From Acidisoma sp. L85 (GTDB lineage: Bacteria; Pseudomonadota; Alphaproteobacteria; Acetobacterales; Acetobacteraceae), in the NCBI RefSeq assembly GCF_009765865.1, contig NZ_LMUQ01000061.1:238312-302311 (forward strand): 64,000 nt of DNA, written 5' to 3'. Below the pieces are notes generated by a model. It did no database searches and had not been told where the DNA came from. It saw only the letters and a program-made list of their open reading frames with translations. Made by a program: the position numbers and the translations under genes. Below, one piece after another: positions 51,522-62,141 of the stretch. How positions within the stretch are numbered: position 1 is the stretch's first letter; each line of letters starts with the position of its first letter.

Positions 51522-52082
51522 TTAAGCCTGAGCCTCGGCCAGGATCTCGATAGGGTCCCAGCGATAAGCGGTCTGCGGCTGGGCAACGCCACCCACGCCG
51601 ACCTGACCCTCCATCATCCGAACCCCGCCGAGGCGCTCGTAGAACCACCGATTCGGGTTTTCGCTTAGTACCCAGACGAAGGCACTGCGGCAGCCGGCCG
51701 CTTTCAACGCCGCGCCCGCGCTCTGGATTAGACGGCGGCCGATCCCGCGCTCGCGCCAGTCGTCCAGCACATAGAGCGTCTCGATTTCGCCCTCGGCGGC
51801 CACGGCGCGAGAAATGCGCCGAGCCGTGACGAAGCCCACCACTAGGCCAGAGACCGGGGCGCCGCTGCGCGCCTCGGCCACCCGCACGATCTGCCCGTCA
51901 CCGATGAGGCGGCCGTAATAGCCAGCCTGGCGAGGGATGGAGAGACCGGTCAGCGAGTGATTGGGCAAGATCCCGGCATAGGCGCTGCGCCAGGATGCGA
52001 CATGAACGCCAGCGATCGCCGTGGCATCAGAAGGAACAGCCGCGCGGATAGCGACGAGGTCGGTTTCCGGCGCGCCGGTCAT
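51522..52082 (-). CDS. GNAT family N-acetyltransferase
   Basis: A 186-residue GNAT protein. [20 protein letters not shown] is the usual first strand and helix, [20 protein letters not shown] holds the acetyl-CoA motif (RERGIG), and [20 protein letters not shown] the C-terminal strand and helix. The acceptor is unknown. Its ATG overlaps the rsmB-like stop by 4 bp, and guaA follows after 67 bp, so it is co-transcribed in the gua cluster. Confidence 0.9.
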   Translation of the reverse strand: MTGAPETDLVAIRAAVPSDATAIAGVHVASWRSAYAGILPNHSLTGLSIPRQAGYYGRLIGDGQIVRVAEARSGAPVSGLVVGFVTARRISRAVAAEGEIETLYVLDDWRERGIGRRLIQSAGAALKAAGCRSAFVWVLSENPNRWFYERLGGVRMMEGQVGVGGVAQPQTAYRWDPIEILAEAQA

Positions 52083-53356
52083 CGCCGCTCCAAAACGGCG
52101 GCGAAGAAGCCATCGGTTCCATCCCGCGCCGGGCTCAGCCGGAGCTGGCCATCCCGCATCCTCACGCCCTCGACCCCCGGATCCAGGGGGGTGAAGTCGG
52201 GGTTGGCGGCAAGGAAGGCTTTCACCTGGTCCTCATTCTCCGGCGGCAGCAGCGAGCAAGTAGCGTAGATCAGCCAGCCCCCTTTGCGAACCAGCCGAGA
52301 CGCATCCTGCAATATGGCGGCCTGCTTCACCACTAATTCCGCGAGATCCCGCTCGGTCAGTCGAAGACGGGCGTCTGGATTGCGGCGCCAGGTGCCGGTG
52401 CCGGTGCAGGGTGCGTCCACCAGCACGCGATCCGCGCTTTCCCGCCGCCGCTTGGCCCATTTGTCGCCATCCACCAACTGGTGCTGCTCCACATTGTGGA
52501 CGCCGGCGCGGCGCAAGCGGCGAACCGCACTGGTCAGACGCGGTGCCGAGGTATCGCAGGCGGTGATCTGGCCGCGATTGTCCATTGTCATGGCGAGCGC
52601 GAGCGTTTTGCCGCCAGCACCCGCGCAGTAGTCGATCACCCGCATTCCCGGTTTTGCAGAGGCCAGGAGCGCCACGATCTGGCTGCCCTCATCCTGGATC
52701 TCAACCAATCCGGCGCGGAAAGCGTCACCCGTCACGACCGGCTTGCGGCCTTCGATGCGCAAGCCCCAGGGGCTCAGTGGCGTCTCTCTTGCCTCGATAC
52801 CTTCGGCGGCAAGAGCCACCAGCGCGGCGGCCCGATCGCCCTTGAGCAGGTTAACCCGAAGGTCGAGCGGCGCCGGTGCCAGAAGGCCGCCGACCTCGCG
52901 CTCGGTCTCGGCGCCGAAGCGGGCTTTGAAGAGCGGCAGCACCCAGTCGGGTATCTCCAGGCGCACGGCATCCGGCATCGCGGGATGGCCGAGATTATGG
53001 CCCTCAAGTCGTCGCAGGATCTCGAATTCCTCGGGCAAAAGCTCCGCGGGGGCATAGCGTCCGCCGGAATAGCGGGCGGCAACCTTGCCTGCCGGATCAC
53101 CGTTCAGCACCGCCATGGCGCCAATCATCAGGCGAGGAGTCGCCTCGCCTTGGGCGCGTTCGACCCACCAGGCGAGGCGGCGCTGGTGGCGAAGAACGGC
53201 CCAGCTTTGCTCAGAAATCGCCTTGCGATCACTGCTGCCAATGAAGCGTCGGGCGCGGAAGAAGTCGTTGGCGACGGCATCAGCTGGCTTGCGCGGCGCC
53301 GCCGCGATCGCCTCCAGAAGCTCGATCGCGCCGGCGAGGCGGGCATTGGGGGTCAA
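52079..53356 (-). CDS. RsmB/NOP-family rRNA cytosine methyltransferase
   Basis: A 425-residue (from TTG) SAM-dependent m5C methyltransferase. The C-terminal half has VIDYCAGAGGKTLALAM near residue 230, DAPCTGTGTWRRNPDA with the first catalytic Cys near 305, and YATCSLLPPENE with the second Cys near 360. The TTG has AGGA 7 nt upstream and yields LTPNARLAGAIELLEAI, as the family starts; an ATG at 53416 would read through a REP-like repeat. The gene lies between guaB and guaA, a common alphaproteobacterial order. The rRNA site is not predictable. Confidence 0.9.
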   Translation of the reverse strand: MTPNARLAGAIELLEAIAAAPRKPADAVANDFFRARRFIGSSDRKAISEQSWAVLRHQRRLAWWVERAQGEATPRLMIGAMAVLNGDPAGKVAARYSGGRYAPAELLPEEFEILRRLEGHNLGHPAMPDAVRLEIPDWVLPLFKARFGAETEREVGGLLAPAPLDLRVNLLKGDRAAALVALAAEGIEARETPLSPWGLRIEGRKPVVTGDAFRAGLVEIQDEGSQIVALLASAKPGMRVIDYCAGAGGKTLALAMTMDNRGQITACDTSAPRLTSAVRRLRRAGVHNVEQHQLVDGDKWAKRRRESADRVLVDAPCTGTGTWRRNPDARLRLTERDLAELVVKQAAILQDASRLVRKGGWLIYATCSLLPPENEDQVKAFLAANPDFTPLDPGVEGVRMRDGQLRLSPARDGTDGFFAAVLERR

Positions 53357-53369
53357 AGCAGATTCCTGT

Positions 53370-53506
53370 CCCCCCTCCCTGGGAGGGAGGGGCCGGGGTT
53401 GGGTGGCCGCGTCCATCAGACTAGAGCGGATAGGTCCCTCATGAACCCATCCGGAGTGGGTTACGTCATGAACCCACCCCCGGCCCCTCCCTTTTAGGAA
53501 GGGGAG
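53370..53506. repeat. Pair of inverted REP-like elements
   Basis: GGGAGGGGCCGGGGTTGGGT (53385-53404) recurs inverted as ACCCACCCCCGGCCCCTCCC (53472-53491), 19 of 20 bases alike. Each copy also forms a local stem (CCCTCCC-T-GGGAGGG; CCTTTTAGG). TCATGAACCCA is repeated directly at 53439 and 53466. A third copy lies at 16255-16292. The two could pair as a long stem between guaB and rsmB. Confidence 0.65.
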
Positions 53507-53520
53507 AAGCCAGCCGGCCC

Positions 53521-55116
<1,596 letters not shown>

Positions 55117-55947
55117 TCAAGGAAGCGAACGCGACCCTGCCGTGCTTACGCCGCCATCCAACGGGCCACTCACAGTACTTCCAGGGTCTCCCCGCGCCAG
55201 ATCGAAGCGAAGTCGGATCATGCGCGTGCTGGCGATCGGCCGGCCATCGACCTCCGCCGGCCGGAAGCGCCAGCTCCAGGCCCATTGCCGCGCGGCCTCG
55301 TCAAGTTCCGTGCTGCCACTGCTTCGAGCCAGCTGGGCCGCAGTCACCTCCCCTTGCGGACCGATCGACAGGGCAAGCGTAACCATGCCCTGGTCGCCAC
55401 GACGTGCGGCATCCGCGGGGTAATCCTGGACCGCAAGCATCTCGGGCACCGCTGAACGAAAATCGAGCGCTGCTACCAGCCGATGCGGCGGATGCCGGAC
55501 TGAGGGAAAGGTCGCCCAGACCGCGACGGCCGCCAGCACCATTGTCGCGGCGCCGATCATCACGCCGTAGCCAACCCCGCCGAATACGTCGCGCCGCCGT
55601 CGCCGCACGAAGTCCGCCGCATCTTGCAAGCGGAGTTGCTCGGCATAGGCGAGCTGAGAGCGTAGCGCATCGACCTGCGAGGTCAGCCGGCCGACCATCG
55701 CCGGCGCCGCCCCCGGGCCACCGAGAGAACTGGCATGATCGAGTTCCTCGGACGAGACCATGCCACTGATATGGACGAGGCGACGGAACGTCTCCTTCAA
55801 GCCGCCGCCCGTGACAGCGCTTTCCCTCGCCCGCCGCCGGATGCGGCTGAGGGCGGATAGAGCAACGCCATCCTGCTCATCGATGGTGAGTGCCAGGATG
55901 TCGGACATGATTTTGACCGCTCGCGGGTCGATCGTATCAATGTCCAT
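55117..55947 (-). CDS. TonB-like protein with N-terminal cytoplasmic domain
   Basis: A 276-residue protein. Residues 1-125 are soluble and charged (SDILALTIDEQDGVALSALS, RRLVHISGMVSSEELDHAS, a coiled-coil-like stretch), one membrane helix spans about 126-148 (GYGVMIGAATMVLAAVAVW), and the C-terminal domain (about 175-255) is TonB-like: YPADAARRGDQGMVTLALS and AARQWAWSWRFRPAEVDG. There is no Pro-rich linker and no ExbB/ExbD neighbour. A cytoplasmic N-terminus of over 100 residues is unusual for TonB. Confidence 0.75.
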   Translation of the reverse strand: MDIDTIDPRAVKIMSDILALTIDEQDGVALSALSRIRRRARESAVTGGGLKETFRRLVHISGMVSSEELDHASSLGGPGAAPAMVGRLTSQVDALRSQLAYAEQLRLQDAADFVRRRRRDVFGGVGYGVMIGAATMVLAAVAVWATFPSVRHPPHRLVAALDFRSAVPEMLAVQDYPADAARRGDQGMVTLALSIGPQGEVTAAQLARSSGSTELDEAARQWAWSWRFRPAEVDGRPIASTRMIRLRFDLARGDPGSTVSGPLDGGVSTAGSRSLP

Positions 55948-56143
55948 GCGACAACTCCCTTGACGCGCTTTCCACTAGGCTCGTGGCGAATAGTCATGGA
56001 TCGCTGCGGCACGGGTCCTCCGGCCGATCATTTGGCTGAACAGTCGGCTCATCGAATCGGCCCCTCGGTGGTGCGTTACACAAGGGCCATTATTTTCAAT
56101 ACGTCTTAACAACAAATTAAGCCCGGCGTCGCATAACGCCGCA

Positions 56144-57007
56144 ATGAAGCCAGCGAAGATCACATCATGGCTGGCGCGGCTGGCGCTGCTCCTCGTTCTC
56201 ACGACAATCGGGCTTCCGAGCGCCGCACTCGCCAGTTCAGATTCTGCGGGCAAGGCTAAAGTCGCGGCCTGGCAGCACGCCTTCGCCGCCGGGAAAGATG
56301 CAGAGGCTGTGAGAGCCTTGACCGGTGCGGCTGGAAGCGGCGACCCCCGCGCCGCACTCGATCTCGGTATCGCCTACGATACTGGGCATGGCGTCGGACA
56401 GGATTCCGCTCAGGCGCTGGCCTGGTTCGAGATCGCCGCACAACTGGGCAGTGCAGACGCCAGCTACTGGGTGGGCGCCATGTATGAGATTGGTCGTGGC
56501 GTTGCCGCCGACCATTCCGTCGCCGCAGGCTATTACGCGCGCGCTGCCGCATTGGGAAATAAACTGGCTCAGTATCGATTGGGGCTGCTCTACAAAGCCG
56601 GAGACGGCGTGCCGCGAGACCAGCGGCTAGCCAGTCTTCTCCTCCGGCAGGCGGCGAACGACGGTGCGGAGCCGGCACGGCTTGATCTGGCGAGCAAAGC
56701 GAAACCGGGCGGCGCATCACGTACTGTGAGCCCGGCCGCCTTCGTCCGCGCCCAACGGTCTCTCCTCACCCGCATGCCTGGGGAAGCGGCGCAGGCGGCG
56801 GCGGTTTTTCGGCAGGCCGCTCAAGCCGGCGATCCGCTCGCCGCCTACGACCTTGGCTATTGCTACGAGACCGGCATCGGCCTTCCGCCAGATCCTGAGG
56901 CTGCGATACGCTGGTATGGCCAGGCGGCCCGGACCACCAAGGACAAGCGACTGCTTGGCTTGGCGGCGATCGCGCTCGCGGCTGTCGCGCGGCGTCTTGG
57001 CGGTTAA
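56144..57007 (+). CDS. Secreted Sel1-repeat protein
   Basis: A 287-residue exported protein. Signal peptide: LALLLVLTTIGLPSAALASS. Repeats follow: AALDLGIAYDTGHGVGQD, ASYWVGAMYEIGRGVAAD, AQYRLGLLYKAGDGVPRD and AAYDLGYCYETGIGLPPD, each about 36 residues, the Sel1 consensus. A non-repeat spacer sits between the third and fourth. Sel1 proteins act as scaffolds. It is divergent from the TonB-like gene and converges on the ATPase gene. Confidence 0.87.
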   Translation: MKPAKITSWLARLALLLVLTTIGLPSAALASSDSAGKAKVAAWQHAFAAGKDAEAVRALTGAAGSGDPRAALDLGIAYDTGHGVGQDSAQALAWFEIAAQLGSADASYWVGAMYEIGRGVAADHSVAAGYYARAAALGNKLAQYRLGLLYKAGDGVPRDQRLASLLLRQAANDGAEPARLDLASKAKPGGASRTVSPAAFVRAQRSLLTRMPGEAAQAAAVFRQAAQAGDPLAAYDLGYCYETGIGLPPDPEAAIRWYGQAARTTKDKRLLGLAAIALAAVARRLGG

Positions 57008-57130
57008 TCCAGCGGTTCGACCAAAGGCGTTCCGCGCGAAATGTACGCCCGCAGAAAGACGAAGAGGCCGTCTCGGCGCGAGCATATGGGCAATTGCCCA
57101 CGCGCGCCCGCCATTTGCCGCGAGCAAACC

Positions 57131-58708
57131 CTAACGCCGCCTCCATCCGTGTGGTGGCGCGGGGAAGACGACGAGGTCGCCCGGCTTGATCGTCGCGCCG
57201 TTGGCAGCCCGCACCACCGAGAAGGGCGGCGCCGTAAATCCGCGATAGACCCGCGCATAAAGGGATCTCAAGCTATCGCCGGAAGTGGCCGAGAGAACCA
57301 TCGGTGGGGCGGCAGTAGCTCGCGACATCTTCCTCGCGAAATCCACGCCACGAGAAGTTTTCCCAGGAGCAGGCGCCGCGACCGAAGTCGGAAGAGCCCG
57401 CTTGGTCCCCTGGCGGCCCGGCGGCCCGCGTAAGGCCGCTAGAGTGAACGGCTCGCTGATGAGGTCACTTGCGGATTTACGGGAGAAAGCCGCGGGTTCG
57501 GTAAGACCCAGCATGGAGCTATCAACTTCATGAGCGCCTTTGTTCTGAGACACGACGCCATCATGGCGCAACCACGGCAAGCCTGGCGGTAGCACGGGGA
57601 GATGCGTGGCCCGGTCAGCAGCCGGGCGTTCGAGTTCAGCTCGCTCCGTCCGGAAACGCAGGACTTCCTCTTCTCGCACGAGGACCCCGAACCGCCGCTG
57701 GAAAGCGCGCGCCGCCAGGACAAGGCGGCTGAGGTTGCGGATTGCGCGGGTCCGCCGCATCGACCAGGCGCGCATCGCCGGCGCGGGGATGCAAATCGTC
57801 GTGAATGCGTCGGACGAAGGAGAGGCGGCAGTCAACACCAGGAGCGCTATCGTCGGTTCCGGCGCCAAGGTGACTTCAAGCAGCGGAGGTGGCCCCCCGG
57901 CCGATCGGAGACCATGCCACGCCGCCGCGCCGAGCCCGAGGGCGGCTACGCTAATCGTCAGCGCGACCATCATGAGCAGGAAGGGAGTGAAGCGGCATTC
58001 GATTTCACTGGATATCGAGTCGCGAAGCCGCTCCGCCCATCGCCGCGAGCGGAGCAGTGCGACCGCCGCATTGTCGATCGCGCGCGGGTTGCCTTCGGCG
58101 AATCTCAAAGCGCGTTGAGCGGCAGCGGCCGGCGGAGGCTCAGCCGAACCGAGATCTCCCCAGATGCGGGCGAAATGTCGCGCCGCTTCGTCAGGCGGAA
58201 GTGGCTGGAGGCCAATAATGACGCTGCCTTGCAGGGTTTCGAGCCCCAGAATGCTGATCCAGGTCCAGCACTCCGGCAGTCCGGCGAGAAGAAAGCGCAG
58301 GCGGCGGTCGCGCTCGAGCGCGATGGTTACGACCCGTTCCAGAGTCTTCAGGCCGTCGCGTCCGATCGCCTCGAGATGGTCGATCATTACCACCAAGGAC
58401 GCGGCCGCACCGCAGGCCGATCGCCGTGCCTGAATCTTTGCATCGAGCGGATCGATGGACTCTCGGGCCGCGTCGAGTTGAACGATGGCGAATCCCCGCG
58501 CCGTGAGTTCGATGAGTATCGCGCGCATCGCCAGGCTTTTGCCAATGCCAGCCGCGCCGCAGAGCAAGCACACGGCACGTTCGCGAGCTAGCGCCTCGAC
58601 AGCCGCCTTGCAGGCGCGACGGTGGCTGAAAGCTAAGCGCTCGGGCCAGTCCTGAAACCGGCTGCGCAACCTACGAAGGGTGAGGCTCACGATCCCGCAA
58701 GCTTGCAC
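57131..58708 (-). CDS. ExeA-like AAA ATPase with membrane helix and LysM-like C-terminus
   Basis: A 525-residue protein. Walker A CGAAGIGKSLAMRAIL lies near residue 50 and Walker B LVVMIDH near 105; the ATPase domain resembles ExeA/GspA and MSHA ATPases. A membrane helix follows (about 244-266, FLLMMVALTISVAALGLGAA), then a 190-residue low-complexity stretch, and a LysM-like ending (SATSGDSLRSLYARVYRG, ANGATIKPGDLVVFPAPP). GspA-type ATPases bind peptidoglycan at the C-terminus; here the binding module is LysM-like. GTG start; its ribosome binding site is weak. Confidence 0.72.
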   Translation of the reverse strand: MQACGIVSLTLRRLRSRFQDWPERLAFSHRRACKAAVEALARERAVCLLCGAAGIGKSLAMRAILIELTARGFAIVQLDAARESIDPLDAKIQARRSACGAAASLVVMIDHLEAIGRDGLKTLERVVTIALERDRRLRFLLAGLPECWTWISILGLETLQGSVIIGLQPLPPDEAARHFARIWGDLGSAEPPPAAAAQRALRFAEGNPRAIDNAAVALLRSRRWAERLRDSISSEIECRFTPFLLMMVALTISVAALGLGAAAWHGLRSAGGPPPLLEVTLAPEPTIALLVLTAASPSSDAFTTICIPAPAMRAWSMRRTRAIRNLSRLVLAARAFQRRFGVLVREEEVLRFRTERAELERPAADRATHLPVLPPGLPWLRHDGVVSQNKGAHEVDSSMLGLTEPAAFSRKSASDLISEPFTLAALRGPPGRQGTKRALPTSVAAPAPGKTSRGVDFARKMSRATAAPPMVLSATSGDSLRSLYARVYRGFTAPPFSVVRAANGATIKPGDLVVFPAPPHGWRRR

Positions 58709-58818
58709 ACAAACCCCTGAGGGAAGGCTTAAGCAGTGAACAAGTCTCCTGCGAACTACACCACTAGTTCTTTTGCACTGTTATGACATAAACCCGCACA
58801 CAAGAACGGCGAGTCCCT

Positions 58819-60258
58819 ATGCCGCGCCCCGTGGCCGCGAAGCCTACTCCGCTCTCCGCCCGCCCGGCGGCCTTCGTTACCGGTTCGATTATGCGGCATG
58901 TCGTCGTCATGGCAACGACGGGCGCGGTCGGCCTTGTAGCGGTCTTCGCGGTCGATCTCCTCAACCTCTTCTACCTCTCTCGGCTGGGCACCAAGCCGGT
59001 CGCCGCCGCGATCGGATTCGCGGGCACGATCGGCTTCTTCCAGATCTCGACCAGCATCGGCATGACGATCGGCATCGGGGCCGTGGTCTCGGCCGCGATC
59101 GGGGCAGGCGACATGGCCCGGGCGCGCCGGATCGCGACCCATAGCCTGATCACCATGGTGGCGGTGGCCTTCGTTCTCGGCATCGCGACGGCGCTGGCGC
59201 GCTGGCCGCTATTGCGGCTGCTGCATGCGGAGGGGGAGACCGCCAGGCTCTCGGCGGTCTTTCTTGTCATCACCTCGCCCTCGGCCGCGCTGATCGCGGT
59301 CGGCATGGGATCGGCGGCTCTGCTGAGGGCCTCGGGCGCTGCAAGGCGAGCGATGAACGTAACGCTCTATGCCGCCTTCGCGGTCGCGGCACTCGATCCG
59401 TTGTTCATTTTCGGCCTTCATCTCGGGCTTGTGGGAGCCGCGATCAGCACTGTGCTTTCGCGCTTCATTCTGGCGGGGCTCGGCCTGCGTTACGTGCTCA
59501 AAGGCGATTTGCTGGGGCGTCCGTCGCGCCCCGCCTACCTCAGCGACCTACTGAAGGTCGGCCGCATCGCTGGACCCGCGATCCTCACAAATATCGCAAC
59601 GCCGGTGAGCGGTGCCTTCGTGACCCATGCCATGGCCCAGTTCGGCAACGCTGCGGTGGCGGGCCAGGCGACGATCGATCGTATCACGCCGGTGGCCTTC
59701 GGCGTGATCTACGCGCTGACGGGGGCGGTGGGCGCGATCGTGGCGCAGAACCTCGGGGCCGGGCGGCCGGACCGCGTGCGTGAGACGATCCGGTCGAGCC
59801 TGCTGTTCATGGTGCTCGCGGTGCTGATGGCCTGGGCGATTCTGGCGGCCGTGCAGGAGCCGCTTATCCGCGGCTTCTCCGCCACCGGCACGACGGCCAT
59901 GCTGGTCGCGCTGTTCTGCAGTTGGACAGCCTCCGGCTTTTTGTTTATCGGCGCGCTATTTGTCGCGAATGCGGCGTTCAACAATCTCGGCCGGCCGGCC
60001 TTGGCGACGGTCTTTAATTGGGGCCGAGCGACACTCGGCACCATTCCCTTCGTCTGGATCGGCGAGCGTTACGGCCCCGGCGGCGTTTTGGTCGGGCAGG
60101 CGGCGGGATCGGTGGTATTCGGGATGGCGGCGGTGGTGACGGCTTTCGCGGTGACGCGCCGCCTGGTCGCCGCGTCACCGCCGCGCGGGCCGCAGATCAT
60201 CCCAATTGCCACCGCCCGAGGCGCCATGGCGGATTACATCAGCAGTAAGGACGAATAG
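58819..60258 (+). CDS. MATE-family multidrug efflux transporter
   Basis: A 479-residue membrane protein with twelve hydrophobic helices in two six-helix halves. Typical features are LFYLSRLGTKPVAAAIGFAG in the first helices, GIGAVVSAAIGAGDMARARR, and the second-half GAIVAQNLGAGRPDRVRETI. MATE proteins exchange Na+ or H+ for cationic drugs and metabolites. It appears alone on the plus strand, with a weak ribosome binding site. Confidence 0.92.
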   Translation: MPRPVAAKPTPLSARPAAFVTGSIMRHVVVMATTGAVGLVAVFAVDLLNLFYLSRLGTKPVAAAIGFAGTIGFFQISTSIGMTIGIGAVVSAAIGAGDMARARRIATHSLITMVAVAFVLGIATALARWPLLRLLHAEGETARLSAVFLVITSPSAALIAVGMGSAALLRASGAARRAMNVTLYAAFAVAALDPLFIFGLHLGLVGAAISTVLSRFILAGLGLRYVLKGDLLGRPSRPAYLSDLLKVGRIAGPAILTNIATPVSGAFVTHAMAQFGNAAVAGQATIDRITPVAFGVIYALTGAVGAIVAQNLGAGRPDRVRETIRSSLLFMVLAVLMAWAILAAVQEPLIRGFSATGTTAMLVALFCSWTASGFLFIGALFVANAAFNNLGRPALATVFNWGRATLGTIPFVWIGERYGPGGVLVGQAAGSVVFGMAAVVTAFAVTRRLVAASPPRGPQIIPIATARGAMADYISSKDE

Positions 60259-60296
60259 CCGCGCGCCACGGTGCAATGACTGCACGACGCGTCGAT

Positions 60297-60506
60297 TCAC
60301 TTGGAAAATTTATTCGGGTTGTAGTGCTTGCCATACATAAGCCGGTGGTGACGCTTGTGCGTTTTGACATAGGGCGTCCCGGAAATAGACGGCTGTCCTG
60401 CCGCGTTGACCGGCGTGCCGGTACTCTGGGCGTCGACGGCCGTGATCAGTGCCGGGGACAGGCATAGGCTAGACGCCAGAGCAATAACGATACGGCTGAT
60501 ACGCAT
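60297..60506 (-). CDS. Small secreted protein
   Basis: A 69-residue protein with a signal peptide (IVIALASSLCLSPALITAVDA) and a strong GGGAGGAG site before its ATG. The mature part is basic and His-rich (YVKTHKRHHRLMYGKHYNPN), which hints at metal or anion binding. No family recognised. It ends 38 bp from the MATE stop, convergent. Confidence 0.65.
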   Translation of the reverse strand: MRISRIVIALASSLCLSPALITAVDAQSTGTPVNAAGQPSISGTPYVKTHKRHHRLMYGKHYNPNKFSK

Positions 60507-60608
60507 GAGTAGAGCTCCTCCCGTGGTTGATGCTTTGAAGCAGTCTACACCCGGCCGAAGCCGGGCCTGCGACCAAAGACAAAACAAACTTCGAAAAGCA
60601 GCGCCCGC

Positions 60609-61232
60609 TCACCGCTCTTCCAAGGCGAGACGGACCCCAAGCGCGATATAGATCGTGCCGACAGCGCGTCCCTGCCAGCGGCCAATCCGGCTGTGCCGGC
60701 GGAGCCATCGGCTTACCGAACCAGCCGCCAGAGCGATGAGTGAAGTGTAGCCAGCGCTCATGGCAACGAAGATCAGTCCGAGGACGGCGAACTGCGAAAC
60801 CACGAAGCCATGATCAGGGTGCACAAACTGCGGCAGAAAAGCCAAAAAGAATATCGCGGTCTTCGGGTTGAGAACCTCTGCCAGGATTGCTTGCCTAAAA
60901 GCCCGACCCGCGTCGATACGCCGCGTGGGAGCGAGCTGGAGATCATGACCCTTTTCGATGATGGCTCTTATACCGAGAAAGATGAGGTACACGGCGCCGA
61001 CGTATTTCACGACACTGAACGCGATCGCCGAGGTCATCAGCACGGCTGAGAGACCGAAGGTTGCCATGGTGGCGTGAATAAGATCCCCGAAAGCGATGCC
61101 GAACCCCGTTGCCACCCCGACACGACGGCCACCCGTCGTCGCTCGCGCGAGAGTGAGCAGGACGGCCGGACCCGGAATCAGGAATAGACCGAGCACGACG
61201 GCTGCGAAGGTCAATAGGGTTTCAACATCCAT
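60609..61232 (-). CDS. LysE/RhtB-family amino acid exporter
   Basis: A 207-residue membrane protein with six hydrophobic segments. FLIPGPAVLLTLARATTGGR and GVATGFGIAFGDLIHATMAT are the signature start; FRQAILAEVLNPKTAIFFLA and FLPQFVHPDHGF follow. The family exports amino acids and homoserine lactone-like molecules. The start is the ATG one codon after a TTG. It is convergent-neighbouring the small secreted gene on the same strand, 100 bp downstream. Confidence 0.92.
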   Translation of the reverse strand: MDVETLLTFAAVVLGLFLIPGPAVLLTLARATTGGRRVGVATGFGIAFGDLIHATMATFGLSAVLMTSAIAFSVVKYVGAVYLIFLGIRAIIEKGHDLQLAPTRRIDAGRAFRQAILAEVLNPKTAIFFLAFLPQFVHPDHGFVVSQFAVLGLIFVAMSAGYTSLIALAAGSVSRWLRRHSRIGRWQGRAVGTIYIALGVRLALEER

Positions 61233-61511
61233 CAACTCGGTCCTTCCAGAACGTCTGACTACAAAGCGACGCGCCGCCAGGCTAGGTCAAGACATCCACA
61301 TCCGGCTCGGCGTTCGAACAAGCCCTCAATCCGCGATAGCCTCATCAACGTGACGATTGTCTTTGCGGAAACGACTGAGATTGTGCCGCTCGGGCATCGA
61401 CCTCCTTGCTCGGCGAACTGTGGCCGCCATATCCGTTTTCCAGGTGATCGGTCGCCCGGATGACAGCCTGCGGTAGTGGCGCTACCCTTCCGCAAAACAT
61501 TGGTGGGGCGG

Positions 61512-62030
61512 ATGCGCTTGTGGTTGGGGGTCGTGCTCGTTTCCGTGCTTGGCGGTCCCGCCTATGCCGATAACGCGAAATGCTGGGGCGACGGAGTAGA
61601 TGAGCCGGGGCGCCCTGACATCTCCTGCACCGAGCTGACGGAGGGACTGCTGGTCGGCCTGGAGGGAGCAACGAAGGCCGAGGTGCTGCGAGAGATGAAC
61701 GCGCCGGGAATGCCGGATAACGGTGGAGTCCTTCACTTCGTGAGTAACTATGCCTGGAGGCAGCGTTCGGGCGTTGGTGTTGTTGACTTCCATTTCGGGC
61801 CCGATGGAAAGGTCGAGGTTATCAACGCCACCGTGGATGCATCATCCGGCAAGAAGGGTATGAGGTTCGTGTGGAACGCCACCCTCGGAAGCTGTTCCGA
61901 CTTCTCCGGCAGCATCCAGCGCTGCGACAACCACGAAGGCGCGCCCCGGTCGCTCCAATCTGTAGCCTCCCAGGCACCGATCGGCGGAGGCGCCTGGAGT
62001 TGGTTGCCGAGTTGGTTGTTCCCACGCTGA
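61512..62030 (+). CDS. Secreted protein of unknown function
   Basis: A 172-residue exported protein. Signal peptide: MRLWLGVVLVSVLGGPAYAD. The mature protein has four Cys (NAKCWGDG, ISCTEL, LGSCSDF, QRCDNH), likely two disulfides, and a beta-rich middle (VGVVDFHFGPDGKVEVINA). I do not recognise a family. A longer GTG-started frame exists but starts before the signal peptide. The 61233-61511 region upstream shows no gene. Confidence 0.65.
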   Translation: MRLWLGVVLVSVLGGPAYADNAKCWGDGVDEPGRPDISCTELTEGLLVGLEGATKAEVLREMNAPGMPDNGGVLHFVSNYAWRQRSGVGVVDFHFGPDGKVEVINATVDASSGKKGMRFVWNATLGSCSDFSGSIQRCDNHEGAPRSLQSVASQAPIGGGAWSWLPSWLFPR

Positions 62031-62141
62031 ATAGCATTTCATATCCGCCCGAAGCCGCGGGCGCCGCGTTCACGCTGCATCGTGATCCACACCGCATCCG
62101 TGCCTGAGGCGGTCGCTGGCGGGGATCGGGTGCTCGCCAAA

